Below are positions 46,952 through 56,990 of a stretch of DNA of 64,000 nucleotides, piece after piece. Each line of letters opens with the position of its first letter. Within the stretch, counting starts at the first letter, position 1. Position numbers and translations under genes: made by a program. The stretch comes from Hypericum androsaemum (taxonomy: Eukaryota > Streptophyta > Magnoliopsida > Malpighiales > Hypericaceae): positions 7,361,001 to 7,425,000 of the forward strand of contig OZ023192.1 in assembly GCA_963995505.1 (NCBI GenBank). Direction: 5' to 3'. The notes beneath the pieces were generated by a model that was given only the letters and a program-made list of their open reading frames with translations, did not search any database and was not told where the DNA came from.

Positions 46952-49159
46952 CGGGTTGCTACGAAGGTTGTAGCGGTGCGCAGTGGGACTCGAAGGCTTC
47001 TTGCCTTTTCGTCCTCGCGCCGTCTTGTTAAACTACGATAAAACTAGATAACTGTAAATAACTTGTTCTTATTTCTTCGCTGAATAAACCCTAGGCATCG
47101 TGACATTATATAGCCAAACGATTACATCGGAATAGGAAAATACCTACTAGGACTCGACTACTGAATTGGAAAATACTACTAATAAAAATAGGAAATACTA
47201 GTAAAGGTAAATAGACTCCTAAATAAGACTCTAATACGTAACATTTCTCCCGCCTTAGCGAGACAGCTCGTCCTCGAGCTGGCAATCCGAATATGCGTGC
47301 TAACCCGGCTCGTCGGTGTCATCGATCGTCCCATCACCGTCCACCCAGTTCTCAGCCTCAATGTAGAAAATTCGTTGACAGCGATGTCCCCGCACATACT
47401 TCTCGTCGCAATGATAGCACAACCCCTTTCTCTCTCGTTCAGCTATCTCCGCCGAAGACATACGGCGGATAGTTGGTTCCGACGACTTATTCACGGTCGC
47501 GACGCTTCCCGACGAGGGTGCAATGGCCTTGGCAAGTGTAGTCGGGATATTAGCAGTACCCGTCCGGCGCTCATAGGCTCGGGCCAGGCTCATAGCATCT
47601 TGCAGGTCGACCAGATTTTGGAGCTCGACATCAGTACGGAGCGGGTTGGGAAGTCCGGACATAAACAAGTCAACTTCTTGTGATGTCGTGAGGGGATCTA
47701 CCCGACAAATCAGGGCGAGGAATTGCTCTTGGTATTGATCTACCGACCCTTGACAAGTTAATTTGGCTAGCTCGCCCATCAGGTTGCTCCAGGATGGTGG
47801 TCCAAATCTTTGGTGGCATAAGTCGACAAAAGCTACCCATGACGGCGTTCCTGAATGTCGTTCCAACTGGTAGAACCATTGTTGCGCAGTGCCAATCATA
47901 TGGAACGAGGCTAGATAAACTTTGTCATCCTCCGCTGTGCGTTGGCCTCGAAAGAATTGTTCGCATCGGTTAATCCACGCCAGGGGATCTTCCTTGCCAT
48001 CGAACTTGGGAAACTCTAATTTGTAGTACTTCGGGACTCCTATTCCCCTGTCTGAATTAAACGATTCAGAATGGGGATGACGAGATCGGCCTCTACCTTC
48101 TCTTCCTCTTTCCGGATAATAATTTAGGTTTTGAAATAGGCCCCAATTTTCTCTTCCTTCCCCTTGATTTTGGAATCGACCTCTGTCCTCTCTTCCTTCC
48201 TCCTGAAAATAATTATTAGCCTGATTTCCTCCATATCCCCTTGTGTTGTTGTTTCCTTGGTACAACGGTGGCAGGTCTCCTACATCTTCATCAGGGAACG
48301 AGGTCGCATGGTAATTTCCAGCGTAACCTCTCCTGTGAGCTTCCGTGCGGTACGGCAACTGCTGCCGTTTCGTACCTTGGGAGTTACCCAGTCGATAACC
48401 ATGAGTCTCGGCCTGCAACCCGGTACTTCTTCTCGCTGGTGGTGGTGGTGCAGAAACTCTAGCGGCTGCGTGGGAACCTGTTGGGTCGTCAGTCGTCGCC
48501 TGCGGCGGTGGTGGGTGGGTCCACGTCGACGCGTGCGCTTGAGACCCAGTTGGGTTTGTGGTCGCCGGCTCCAGGGGTTGCTGTTGTGGCGGCAGAAAGC
48601 TCGGGCCGCTCTGAGCTGTGGCCACAGGCGGCCACGACGGCGCATGGGGATTGTCTGGGTTCGTCAGCGGTGGCGGCAGTGGTGGATGCTGGTTCGACCC
48701 ATCTTCCAGCTTGGTCTCCACGGCCATCAAACGCTGGCTCAGCCCTCCAATCTTGTGGTAAGCTTCTCCATGGCTTTGAGGACTTGGGCGAGCGTGGCAA
48801 CTTCGCCGATGTCTTCTCCGGAGCTTGACATGGCAGCGGACGGCTTTGATACCAAATTGGTATGAACCGGGTTGCTACGAAGGTTGTAGCGGTGCGCGGT
48901 GGGACTCGAAGGCTTCTTGCCTTTTCGTCCTCGCGCCGTCTTGTTAAACTACGATAAAACTAGATAACTGTAAATAACTTGTTCTTATTTCTTCGCTGAA
49001 TAAACCCTAGGCATTGTGATATTATATAGCCAAACGATTACATCGGAATAGGAAAATACCTACTAGGACTCGACTACTGAATTGGAAAATACTACTAATA
49101 AAAATAGGAAATACTAGTAAAGGTAAATAGACTCCTAAATAAGACTCTAATACGTAACA
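46952..49159 (-). mobile_element. Gag-only LTR retrotransposon (TR-GAG type)
   Basis: LTRs 46952-47243 (292 bp, first 10 bp missing) and 48858-49159 (302 bp) differ at three positions, all transitions, with no indels. Read on the minus strand, LTRs start TGTTACGTATTAGAG and end ATACCA. A primer-binding site TGGTATCAAAGC follows the 5' LTR (48845-48856), and a polypurine tract GGCGGGAGAAA precedes the 3' LTR (47244-47254). Only a gag frame lies between. No pol is present, so movement would need enzymes from another element. Confidence 0.9.
47300..48730 (-). CDS. Retrotransposon Gag polyprotein of the TR-GAG element
   Basis: A 476-residue frame. The N-terminal half is low-complexity, rich in Pro, Gln, Asn and Arg. 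The retrotransposon Gag domain starts near residue 235 (YKLEFPKFDGKEDPLAWINR, then FFRGQRTAEDDKVYLASFHM, GTAQQWFYQLE). A zinc knuckle CYHCDEKYVRGHRC is at about residue 440. The acidic tail ends at 47300. An ATG further upstream at 48831 opens another frame that stops after about 30 codons; a one-base shift would join it to this frame, so the true start may be upstream and broken. The protein would form the particle that packages the element's RNA. Confidence 0.85.
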   Translation of the reverse strand: MMAVETKLEDGSNQHPPLPPPLTNPDNPHAPSWPPVATAQSGPSFLPPQQQPLEPATTNPTGSQAHASTWTHPPPPQATTDDPTGSHAAARVSAPPPPARRSTGLQAETHGYRLGNSQGTKRQQLPYRTEAHRRGYAGNYHATSFPDEDVGDLPPLYQGNNNTRGYGGNQANNYFQEEGREDRGRFQNQGEGRENWGLFQNLNYYPERGREGRGRSRHPHSESFNSDRGIGVPKYYKLEFPKFDGKEDPLAWINRCEQFFRGQRTAEDDKVYLASFHMIGTAQQWFYQLERHSGTPSWVAFVDLCHQRFGPPSWSNLMGELAKLTCQGSVDQYQEQFLALICRVDPLTTSQEVDLFMSGLPNPLRTDVELQNLVDLQDAMSLARAYERRTGTANIPTTLAKAIAPSSGSVATVNKSSEPTIRRMSSAEIAERERKGLCYHCDEKYVRGHRCQRIFYIEAENWVDGDGTIDDTDEPG

Positions 49160-49312
49160 CACTCCGTATACATGCCTCTGGTGATTGCATCAAAATCTTG
49201 ATTTTTTTCTTGCCTTATAAATTGCTTCTTCCTCCCCAAGAATCTGTTAATTGATAACTTATGATGTCCTTGATTGTTCACAATAAGTTGTTTTAATGCA
49301 TTTTTCTTATTA

Positions 49313-49424
49313 TAACCATGTTTGCGTGGATAGAAGAAGCTGCCTTCTTGGATCTCCTTAAATTTATATAACCATGTTTGCGTGGATAGAAGAAGCTGCC
49401 TTCTTGGATCTCCTTAAATTTATG
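49313..49424 (+). repeat. 56-bp tandem duplication across a 3' splice site
   Basis: Two adjacent copies (49313-49368 and 49369-49424) carry the acceptor GGATAG and the first codons of the BTB gene's fifth exon. The first copy's frame stops at once (ATATAA), while the second runs on into FMYSDTLS. Confidence 0.9.
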
Positions 49425-50662
49425 TACAGTGATACCCTATCAATGAGTTCCTCTACTTCATTGCTTGATGTGCTGATGGCTGCTGACAAGTTCGAGGTTG
49501 CATTATGCATGAGAGAATGCAGTAGGTTATTGCGCGAGTTACCCATGACTAGTGAGGCAGCTTTGCTCTATTTGAACCTTCTTATGGGTGAGGCAATTCA
49601 GCCATTGATAGATGCCGCAAAGCAATTCCTTGTCACGCACTACAGAGATATAGACAAGTATTATTCCTATCTTGTTAGCTCCCATCTCCAATTTTTTTTT
49701 AAATTGGATTGGTTTGATCCACGTTTTGGACGTAATTGGCTTTTCTTGTGTGGATGGGAACTCTCCTTTTCCTGCTATTTTTAAATAGAAACTTCTCGAG
49801 ACTGTTATCTAGATTCTCGTTGGAAGTGTGATATTTTATCTTCCCTTGGGCAGGTTTTCAGAAGAGGTAGTTAACTTACCTCTAGTTGGCCCTCTCAAGT
49901 GATAATCTTCTAGTAGATTCAGAGTATGTTGTGTATGATATGGTACTTAAGTGGGCTCGTGTTCATTATCCCATATTAGAGGATCGACAGAAAATCCTTG
50001 CTTCACGACTTCATCGATTAATTCGGTTCCCCTTCATGACACATCAAAGACTGATAAAAGTTTTGACCTGCAATGACTTTGGTCATGAATTTGCAGCCAC
50101 AATTGTTTTTAAAGCTCTCTTATTCAAGGGAGATCGACCGCTTAAGCTGCAGAGTCTTGCTGAAGCGGAGACAAAAACCACGTATCGTCACTACTTTGTG
50201 GAGCGGGACTACAGGTTCCGGCCTGTCAAGGTGGTGGAATTTGAACTGCCGCGTCAACAATGTATTGTATACCTTAACCTTAAGAGAGAGAAATTGGAAC
50301 ATCTATTTCCATCTGGAAAGGTGTATTCAGAAACATTTCACCTTGGAGGACAGGGATTTTTCTTGTTAGCGCAATGTGTCATGGATCAGCAAAGCTCATC
50401 CCATTTCTTTGGACTATTTCTGGGGATGCAGGAGAATGGATCGGCATCCTTCTCTGTTGAATTTGAGTTTGCAGCCAGGCAAAAGCCAAGTGATAATTTC
50501 GCAGGAGGCAAGCGCTGCATCAACTGCACTTTCACAGGAGGCAGGGAAATGGGATACAGAAATCTCTTTGACGTACCATGGACAGCGTTCATTGCTGAAG
50601 AGAGTGCTTATTTTATCAACGGAATTCTCCATTTGAGGGCTGTGATTACCAAAAAGAAATGA

Positions 50663-51750
50663 ACCCTGAGATTACTCATTTTTCAACTTCCTTTTGCCCG
50701 AAGCATCATTAGATTTCTTGGAGCTCTTGCTGAGTTTTCTCTACTATGTTTAGCCTTGTGGCTTCATATTTGATCTTCTAGGGTCTAAGCTGCAGCACCT
50801 TACAGATTGCTTCAAGCTTTTAAAAGAACTATAGGATTTAGTTAAGATACTGCAGATATACTGGTTTTACATTTTTTTTGGGGGTAGAATATGTAGGTTT
50901 TACATTTTTTGTCGGTAGTAGAATATATAGGTTTTACATATAGTATGCCCTGAAGGATTTTGTGCAGGCCCCTTAACTCGTCAACAGAGAACCTGGTTTT
51001 CGGAAATTAATTGGGCATGCTAATTCCGATTTCGAATCAAGTAGAATTACAAGAGATGGAAAAATTATGCACACCAAGTTTTAATGCAGCTTCATTATGA
51101 GATCTTGAATTCACTGATGGATCCAAACGCATGGGAGGTGTAGAAATGTAGAGCTCTTTTAAACATAAGAGAAATCATAACAGTAGTCCAACGGGCATTA
51201 AATTAGAATAGAGAGAGAGAGCGAGCTTTCTTCTGGCCCATCAAAGTTTCTCTTACGAATCCAAATTTTAGTACAATAACATTTCCAAGACCCATGCTAG
51301 TGACATGTGATTGAACTCTTTCAATTCGATCCTTCGCCAGGTGATAGTGTAATTTCAATTCGAGGCTCTATCTTGAACCCGCAGATTAAGGTTCCAATAA
51401 AACCATCAACCACCTGCAACAGTGTTATACCATTAGCAGGTTACAGGGTTACCTGGTGTACATAAAGAAGTAAACTGCAGAATCTGCGGTACGTTCACTT
51501 TCTCTAATCATTCTCAATAAAAAATAACGTGTATATGTTAGTTTAAATTATAGAATATAATTCACCTCCAGGTTGTTAATTACTCTATGTACTGTCATAT
51601 TCTTGGCTCAGTATTCTATGCATTCTCTGATCTGAATATGTCAATTTATATGTTTAATATAATTAGGTATATATAACGAGAGAAAGAGAGAAACAGAGTT
51701 AGATATACAAAGATTAAAGAAGATATAGATCGATTAACCTTCTATTAGAT
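50663..51750. other. 3' flank of the BTB pseudogene and intergenic DNA
   Basis: Probable old 3' UTR (to about 50850), then three short tandem copies of a 'taggttttacatttttt' unit near 50860-50940 and AT-rich spacer. No gene seen. Confidence 0.4.
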
Positions 51751-52694
51751 GGGAACGGATTCCGTCCTGGACGTTCATTTTCTGTCAGGACGGCCTGGAC
51801 CTCATATGGGACGTTGGATGAGCTTTAAAAAGGAGCTGATCACAGGTCATTTACAAAGCAGGGTAATTTGATTTTTCTGCCCATCTCGAATCCTATTACG
51901 TTCCGCGTTGTGGAGAGAGAAAACCAGAAAATATTTCAAAATCAATTTCGCCCCGAGATTAATTTTCCTAATTGATTTCGCCCTAAAAACTGTATATTGA
52001 TTTGATTTTCAAAATCAATCCCCAAAATTTTCTCTCGGTCTTCATCCTCTTCTCACGTTCTTCCTGGTTTAGTCCTCATCGTCTAGCGGTGACTCCACCG
52101 ACCCCGGCGGTGACTCCACCGACCTATTCACCAATCCCGACCTCGCCGGCGACTCCGTCAACCTCTTCTACTCCATCTACACCCGCTGGTCCTCCTCCAG
52201 GTAGTTCCTAATTGCTCGGATTTGTTCCAACGTTGTCCAGTCACTTCTCTGCTCTCCCTAACTTGTTCATTTCTTCTTATTGTTGCTAGGTCGAACTTGA
52301 GCAGCGAGAGCCAAGTGTCCGATTTCAAGGTTCGTTCTCTTTAGCGGGGGTTAAGATTTGAATTGGAAGAGGAGCTGAAACAAGCCAGGAAGACTTTTGA
52401 GGTCGATGAAGAGAAGTTGGCAACGTTGGAGTGACTTGGAGACTGTTTCGCTTATCGGCTTACATGACATGCTTTTAACAGGCGGTTATGTGAAAAGGGT
52501 CAAATTGACGGAGACTAGACTAGTCTTGATCTCCTGTAATTAATCAATGTTAGAGTAAGTGGATTCAATTGTCTAACTGTTTGATGTAGGGATTGTGGCA
52601 CAAACATAAAATTAGGATCTGGACATTGATTGTTCAGATCATTAGAATCTAAACTTGTGTTTGTATATGTTGATGTACTAGTATGATAAAATAG

Positions 52695-53280
52695 TTTATC
52701 CTATTATGTTCGAATGGTTTACACTGTTACGATAAAATAGTTTATTATGTCATGATAAAAATATTTGTTCAATTAGGATCAAATGATTTGTACTATTAGT
52801 TCGAATGATTTACACGGTTACGATAAAATAATTTGTTATGTCATGATAAAAGGTCTGTTCAATTAGGATCAAATAGTTTGTACTAGTAGTTCGAACGGTT
52901 TACACTGTTACGATAAAATAATTTGTTATGTCATGATAAAAAGGTTTGTTCAATTAGGATCAAATAGTTTGTACTAGTAGTTCGAATGTTTACACTTTTA
53001 CGATAAAATAGTTTGTTATGTCATGATAAAAAGGTTTGTTCAATTAGGATAAAAAATAATTTTTTCAATTACCATAGTTTGCCCGGTTATATTAAATGGT
53101 ATGCACTGTTATATCAAATGGTTTGCCCAATTATATCGAATAGTTTACATTGTTACGATTTAATAGTTTGTTATGTCATGATAAAAAGGTTTGTTCAATT
53201 AGGATCAAATGGTTTGTCCTTTTATGTTCGAATAGTTTACACTGTTATAATAAAATATCTTGTTATGTCATAATAAAAAG
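52695..53280 (+). repeat. Tandem array, unit about 91 bp
   Basis: Copies of 'ttcgaa(t/c)g(g/a)tttacac(t/g)gttacgataaaata' begin near 52710, 52800, 52890 and 52982, with a worn copy near 53226. Each is followed by 'tgttatgtcatgataaaaa' and 'tgttcaattaggatcaaat'. It grades into the 'ttatattaaatggtatg' array. Confidence 0.8.
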
Positions 53281-53650
53281 GTGTGTTCAATCAGGATAAA
53301 TAGTTTGTTTAATTACCATAGTTTTTCCGATTATATTAAATAGTATGTCTAGTTATATCAAATGGTATGCCCAATTATATCAAATGATAAGTCCAGTTAT
53401 TAAATAATTAATTAACTATATATCGACTGTTATGTCCGATTTTAATAAATGGTATGCCCTTTTATATCAAATGGTATGCTCAAGTATATCGAATGGCATC
53501 TCTAATTATTTAAAATACTTATAATAAGAAAGTTAAATAATTAATTAAATTATATATCGAATGCTATGTCGGGTTATATAAATTTTTGTGTTAATTAATA
53601 AAATAATTAATTATATCAAATTGTATATCCGATTATACTAAATGGTACAT
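53070..53650 (+). repeat. Degenerate AT-rich array sharing its motif with 39 kb
   Basis: Units such as 'cggttatattaaatggtatgc' and 'ttatatcaaatggtatgccc' repeat irregularly. They match the unit of the array at 39075-39682, 14 kb away. Confidence 0.7.
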
Positions 53651-53670
53651 AAATATAATATTTAATAATG

Positions 53671-56600
53671 ATTACAATAAAAAAAAGTTTGAACTTTGGA
53701 CCTTCTATATATTTTGGTGAGCCCAAGCGCGCGTCAGATCGAAAAAATTCTTTTTTTAAAGGTAAATTATTACACCATGATAGTGCCAAAGTTTGAACCT
53801 TAGACCTCCCATATATTTACAATGGCTAGTGCCGTTTAGCTACAAACCCTTTTTTTACCTATTAGATTGGTATTATTTCGAATATCTATTAAAGCCGCCC
53901 TTCCAATCTCTGTATTTATAGAATTTGCTGAATATAAAGGAACGGAGATAGTTAAACAAATATAATATAAGATATATTGTGATTATTGATGTTATATATA
54001 ATCGAAATGATAATGAAACACACGTAAACTAATATTGGTTAATATTTGTAACCAATGATGTGAAAACGATATACATTTGTTGACGTATTTGTACGCTTAA
54101 TTCTTGTAATAAAATATAATACTACTATTTGAAAGTTTAAATTCTAGTATATAATTTACCAACAGATTCTTGATCAATCTCTCTCTGCATTGTCACTTTC
54201 TTGACTCTCTCTGTATTGTCACTTTCTTGACTCAATATTCCACTAGCCATTGTTGTTGGTTTTCGTATGATATTGATCAGAACTTCATGGCTCACCACTT
54301 GTAAAACCAATCAATTAATATTACAGAAAAATGTTATAGTTTTAGACAAGAAAGTGGAAAAAAGTTTTAAAGTTCCCTCAAAGGTTCAAATCATGCCAAT
54401 ATAATTATGTTGTAAATTTGCCTTTAAGAAAAGGAAAAAAAGTCGTTAGAAATTAAGTTATAGAAGTTAATAATAAAAAAATGAATGGACCTTGTTACCT
54501 GCATAGTTGATTGACAAGTAGAGACGTCTATTCTCGTGCAAAAGTGTTTCTTCTCTGATCTCCTCTTCTGTTTGTTTGGAACATAATATTTAGAAGAATT
54601 TGGTTTTTTGTCTTTTGGAGATCAAAATGGTATGTTTAAAATTATGTTTTTTTTCCCTTTATTATTTTTACATAACAACTTCATCCCTATTTTTTAGCTT
54701 GTTAGGTTTAATAGCATGTTTTTCGATATTGTCCTTATTTGTTATATTATTTATAATATTGTCACCCAAAAACTCTTTGTTCCCTGTGGTGAGGAAAAAC
54801 TTTGTCCCCTCTAAATCTGGGCTGGTGTTTAGTGAGAGAGTTTGTAGACATGGTCCGTGTTAATTTCTCAGCTCTTAAATGTCTTAACTCACGTTACTAC
54901 TAGTATACTTCATTATCGGAATATTATACATTCTGCAATACAGTACTCCAGGGAATACTCAGTTATAGAAATTAAACCATACGCATTATTGGTAAGAAAC
55001 ACTTATATCCCCTTTACTAAACCATGTCAAGGTGCAAATTAATTGAAGCCATCACATAGCTGTATATGGGTAAAATGTACAGAACGTACCCTCATGAAGA
55101 AATCATGCTCTGTGGAAAAAGCAAAAAAAAAAAGCCGGAGAACGATATAGCAATCTCTAGATCGCTGACGGTGCACTGATGCATCAAACATATTAGGTGA
55201 TCATTGATTTGGGTTGATTCTTGATTGAAATGAGACATTTTTATGATTTTCAGATCAAGCGTCAAATGTCTCTCACCGCTAACCCAATATTGGAGCAGAA
55301 CTAAAAATTCTTGAACACCCGGGTGGGATTCGACGATCATTCTACAAGTTACATGATGGTATTTACATTTCGAAAGCAACATAGCAATTTAATCTCAGTC
55401 AACTTTCCGAGAGAAGCAAGATAAAAAGAAATTCCTCTTTAGGCGTTTGGAGGCCTTCATCTCATTCCACATATAGTTTGCTAGACATGGTCATATCTTT
55501 GCACAATCATTTACTTTACGTTCAAAGGATTGTCCAAAGATATCTAGTTTAGTAAATATCGTATGAAAGACACACATATCAAAAACATGTTGAAATAGTT
55601 AACCACAACCAGCAAGATGCAACACTTTAGTCACGCACTAAGCCAAATCTCCCATAATTCTGGTGCCGTTGCGAGATAACCAACTCGATGGTATTTAAAG
55701 TCTTGGTCACAGTTTGAAAAACATGTTTAAACCGATATGGTGTTCGATTTATCAATAATCGATGCATAGCTCATTTGAAGTGAGTTAACCGGACAGTTAG
55801 AACCAAAAGCATACAGTCTTGTTGCGCTCATTCTTGGTTTCGTCATGGTCAAAAGCTAATGGTACATCACTTATAAACCTATTACTTTCTAGGAGTGTGT
55901 AAATGGTATTCGGTATTTTTGGTATTCGAGATTTCAGGATCAATATATCGATATTTGGAATATAATTCGGTATAAATTTTTGAAAAATTTCAGTGAATTT
56001 TTAGTATTTGGTATAATTTTGTAATATGCCGATATTATACTAAAATAACAAAATACTAAAATAAAATTTTACCAATTATATATAAAAAATTCTAAATCTA
56101 TGATCTCTTCTCTCTCTTAGTTTCCCCTAAAAAAAATCTTGTACCTCCTGGCTCCTCCCCGACAGCCCCAGGTTTCTCTTCTTCCTCTCCATCGTTCCTT
56201 CGTCCGTACGTCTCCCTCTGTTGCTTTGTTCCCATTTCGCATTCCCTATTACCGGATTTTATTGTTAGGGTTTCGGTTGGGGAAGGATTGGATTGTCGAA
56301 GATGCTTGTTTGATTTTCGTTTTTACCCTTTTGGTTGGGTGGATTGTGGAAGAACCCAGAAACCAGCACATGGGGACATGGTTTATTTCTATGTATCTTG
56401 TTTTTCCTTTATCGTGCTCTGTTTTAGTTTTCTTTTTTTGCCGTCTCCTGCCTTTTTTTTCGGCGGTGAAAAGGATTCCATAAATAAGAAAAAGAGAGAA
56501 CAAGACCAACGAAAACCTACGACCTAACCCTGTTCGTCCCACAAACTGGGCAGTCAAAGAGGTGGGATCCACTGATCAAGAGACCAAGGAAAATCCCGAC

Positions 56601-56990
56601 AACTCTATCTCCTACTCCGCTAGATCCTACAAATCGGACAGTCGGAGTGGCGTCCTCAGCCAACGAGCCAGAGAAGCGTCGCCTGTCAACTAACCCAGCT
56701 GAATCCATATACCGCCACTCTGGGGGCTCTGATATCAGACAACAGTCTAATAGGAGAGTGCCTAACATACTAGCCTCGAGAAATTCCATACAAGGGATGC
56801 CACCCACCCTCCCAGCTCGAGGAGAAAGTAAACATGGATCTCATACGCTTATTGTGTATGGTTGCAGCTGGGGGCCTCTGTAAAAAACTATGTCGCCGCC
56901 AAACAACAAGAAAAAAGAGTACCAAAAATCTCGTTGAAGCTAATACATAGGAAGATAATACGGGCGATAGAGATAGCAGATCTGATACAT
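53671..56990. other. Intergenic DNA and LINE 3' flank
   Basis: AT-rich with no supported gene. A 28-bp tandem duplication ('ctctctctg(c/t)attgtcactttcttga') lies at about 54178-54234. About 55895-56030 is rich in GGTATT/AATACC words like a hAT-type MITE end, without a defined partner. 56517-56990 is probably the 3' untranslated tail of the minus-strand LINE. Confidence 0.35.

Larger units (their letters stand above)
46114..50662 (+). pseudogene. LRB/POB1-like BTB-BACK protein gene, disrupted
   Basis: LRB/POB1 proteins are substrate adaptors of CUL3 ubiquitin ligases, nuclear, acting in phytochrome signalling. Exons: 46114 to 46321 (or 46342), 46524-46676, 46751-46842, 46919-46957 joined in the ancestor to 49160-49180, 49390-49657 and 49854-50662. 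Hallmarks are DFAFAFNDHNFSDRILRIEI, BTB pieces HISSPILAARSPFF and LFSNGMKESEQR, then [20 protein letters not shown], and a BACK and C-terminal region with [20 protein letters not shown] and [17 protein letters not shown]. Damage: a 2.2-kb retrotransposon between SEQR and TLRIHAS; a 56-bp duplication over a 3' splice site; and an 8-nt deletion near 49890 that shifts the frame before LSSDNLL. Exon 3 ends in a GC donor. A second ATG lies at 46144 within a small duplication. Exon 1's end is uncertain. Confidence 0.88.
51751..53670 (+). mobile_element. Probable relative of the 38-40 kb TIR element
   Basis: The left end GGGAACGGATTCCGTCCTGG resembles the left terminus at 38174 (GGGAGCAGATTGGGTCCTGG). 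It is likewise followed by a pyrimidine-rich region, a short coding-like stretch (52000-52435) and AT-rich arrays (52690-53650). No matching right terminus was found, so the element is incomplete or the link is weaker than it looks. The coding-like stretch has a Thr/Pro/Ser-rich frame (52002-52211) and a later Glu/Lys-rich piece. Neither is identified. Confidence 0.4.

Noticed and set aside
48164..48865. 233-codon plus-strand frame
   Set aside because: Antisense shadow of the Gag frame at 47300-48730.
38400..53670. A CRISPR-like array (regularly spaced short repeats)
   Set aside because: This is plant nuclear DNA. The repeats at 39885-40625 and 52695-53280 are degenerate and linkers are related to each other, unlike CRISPR spacers.
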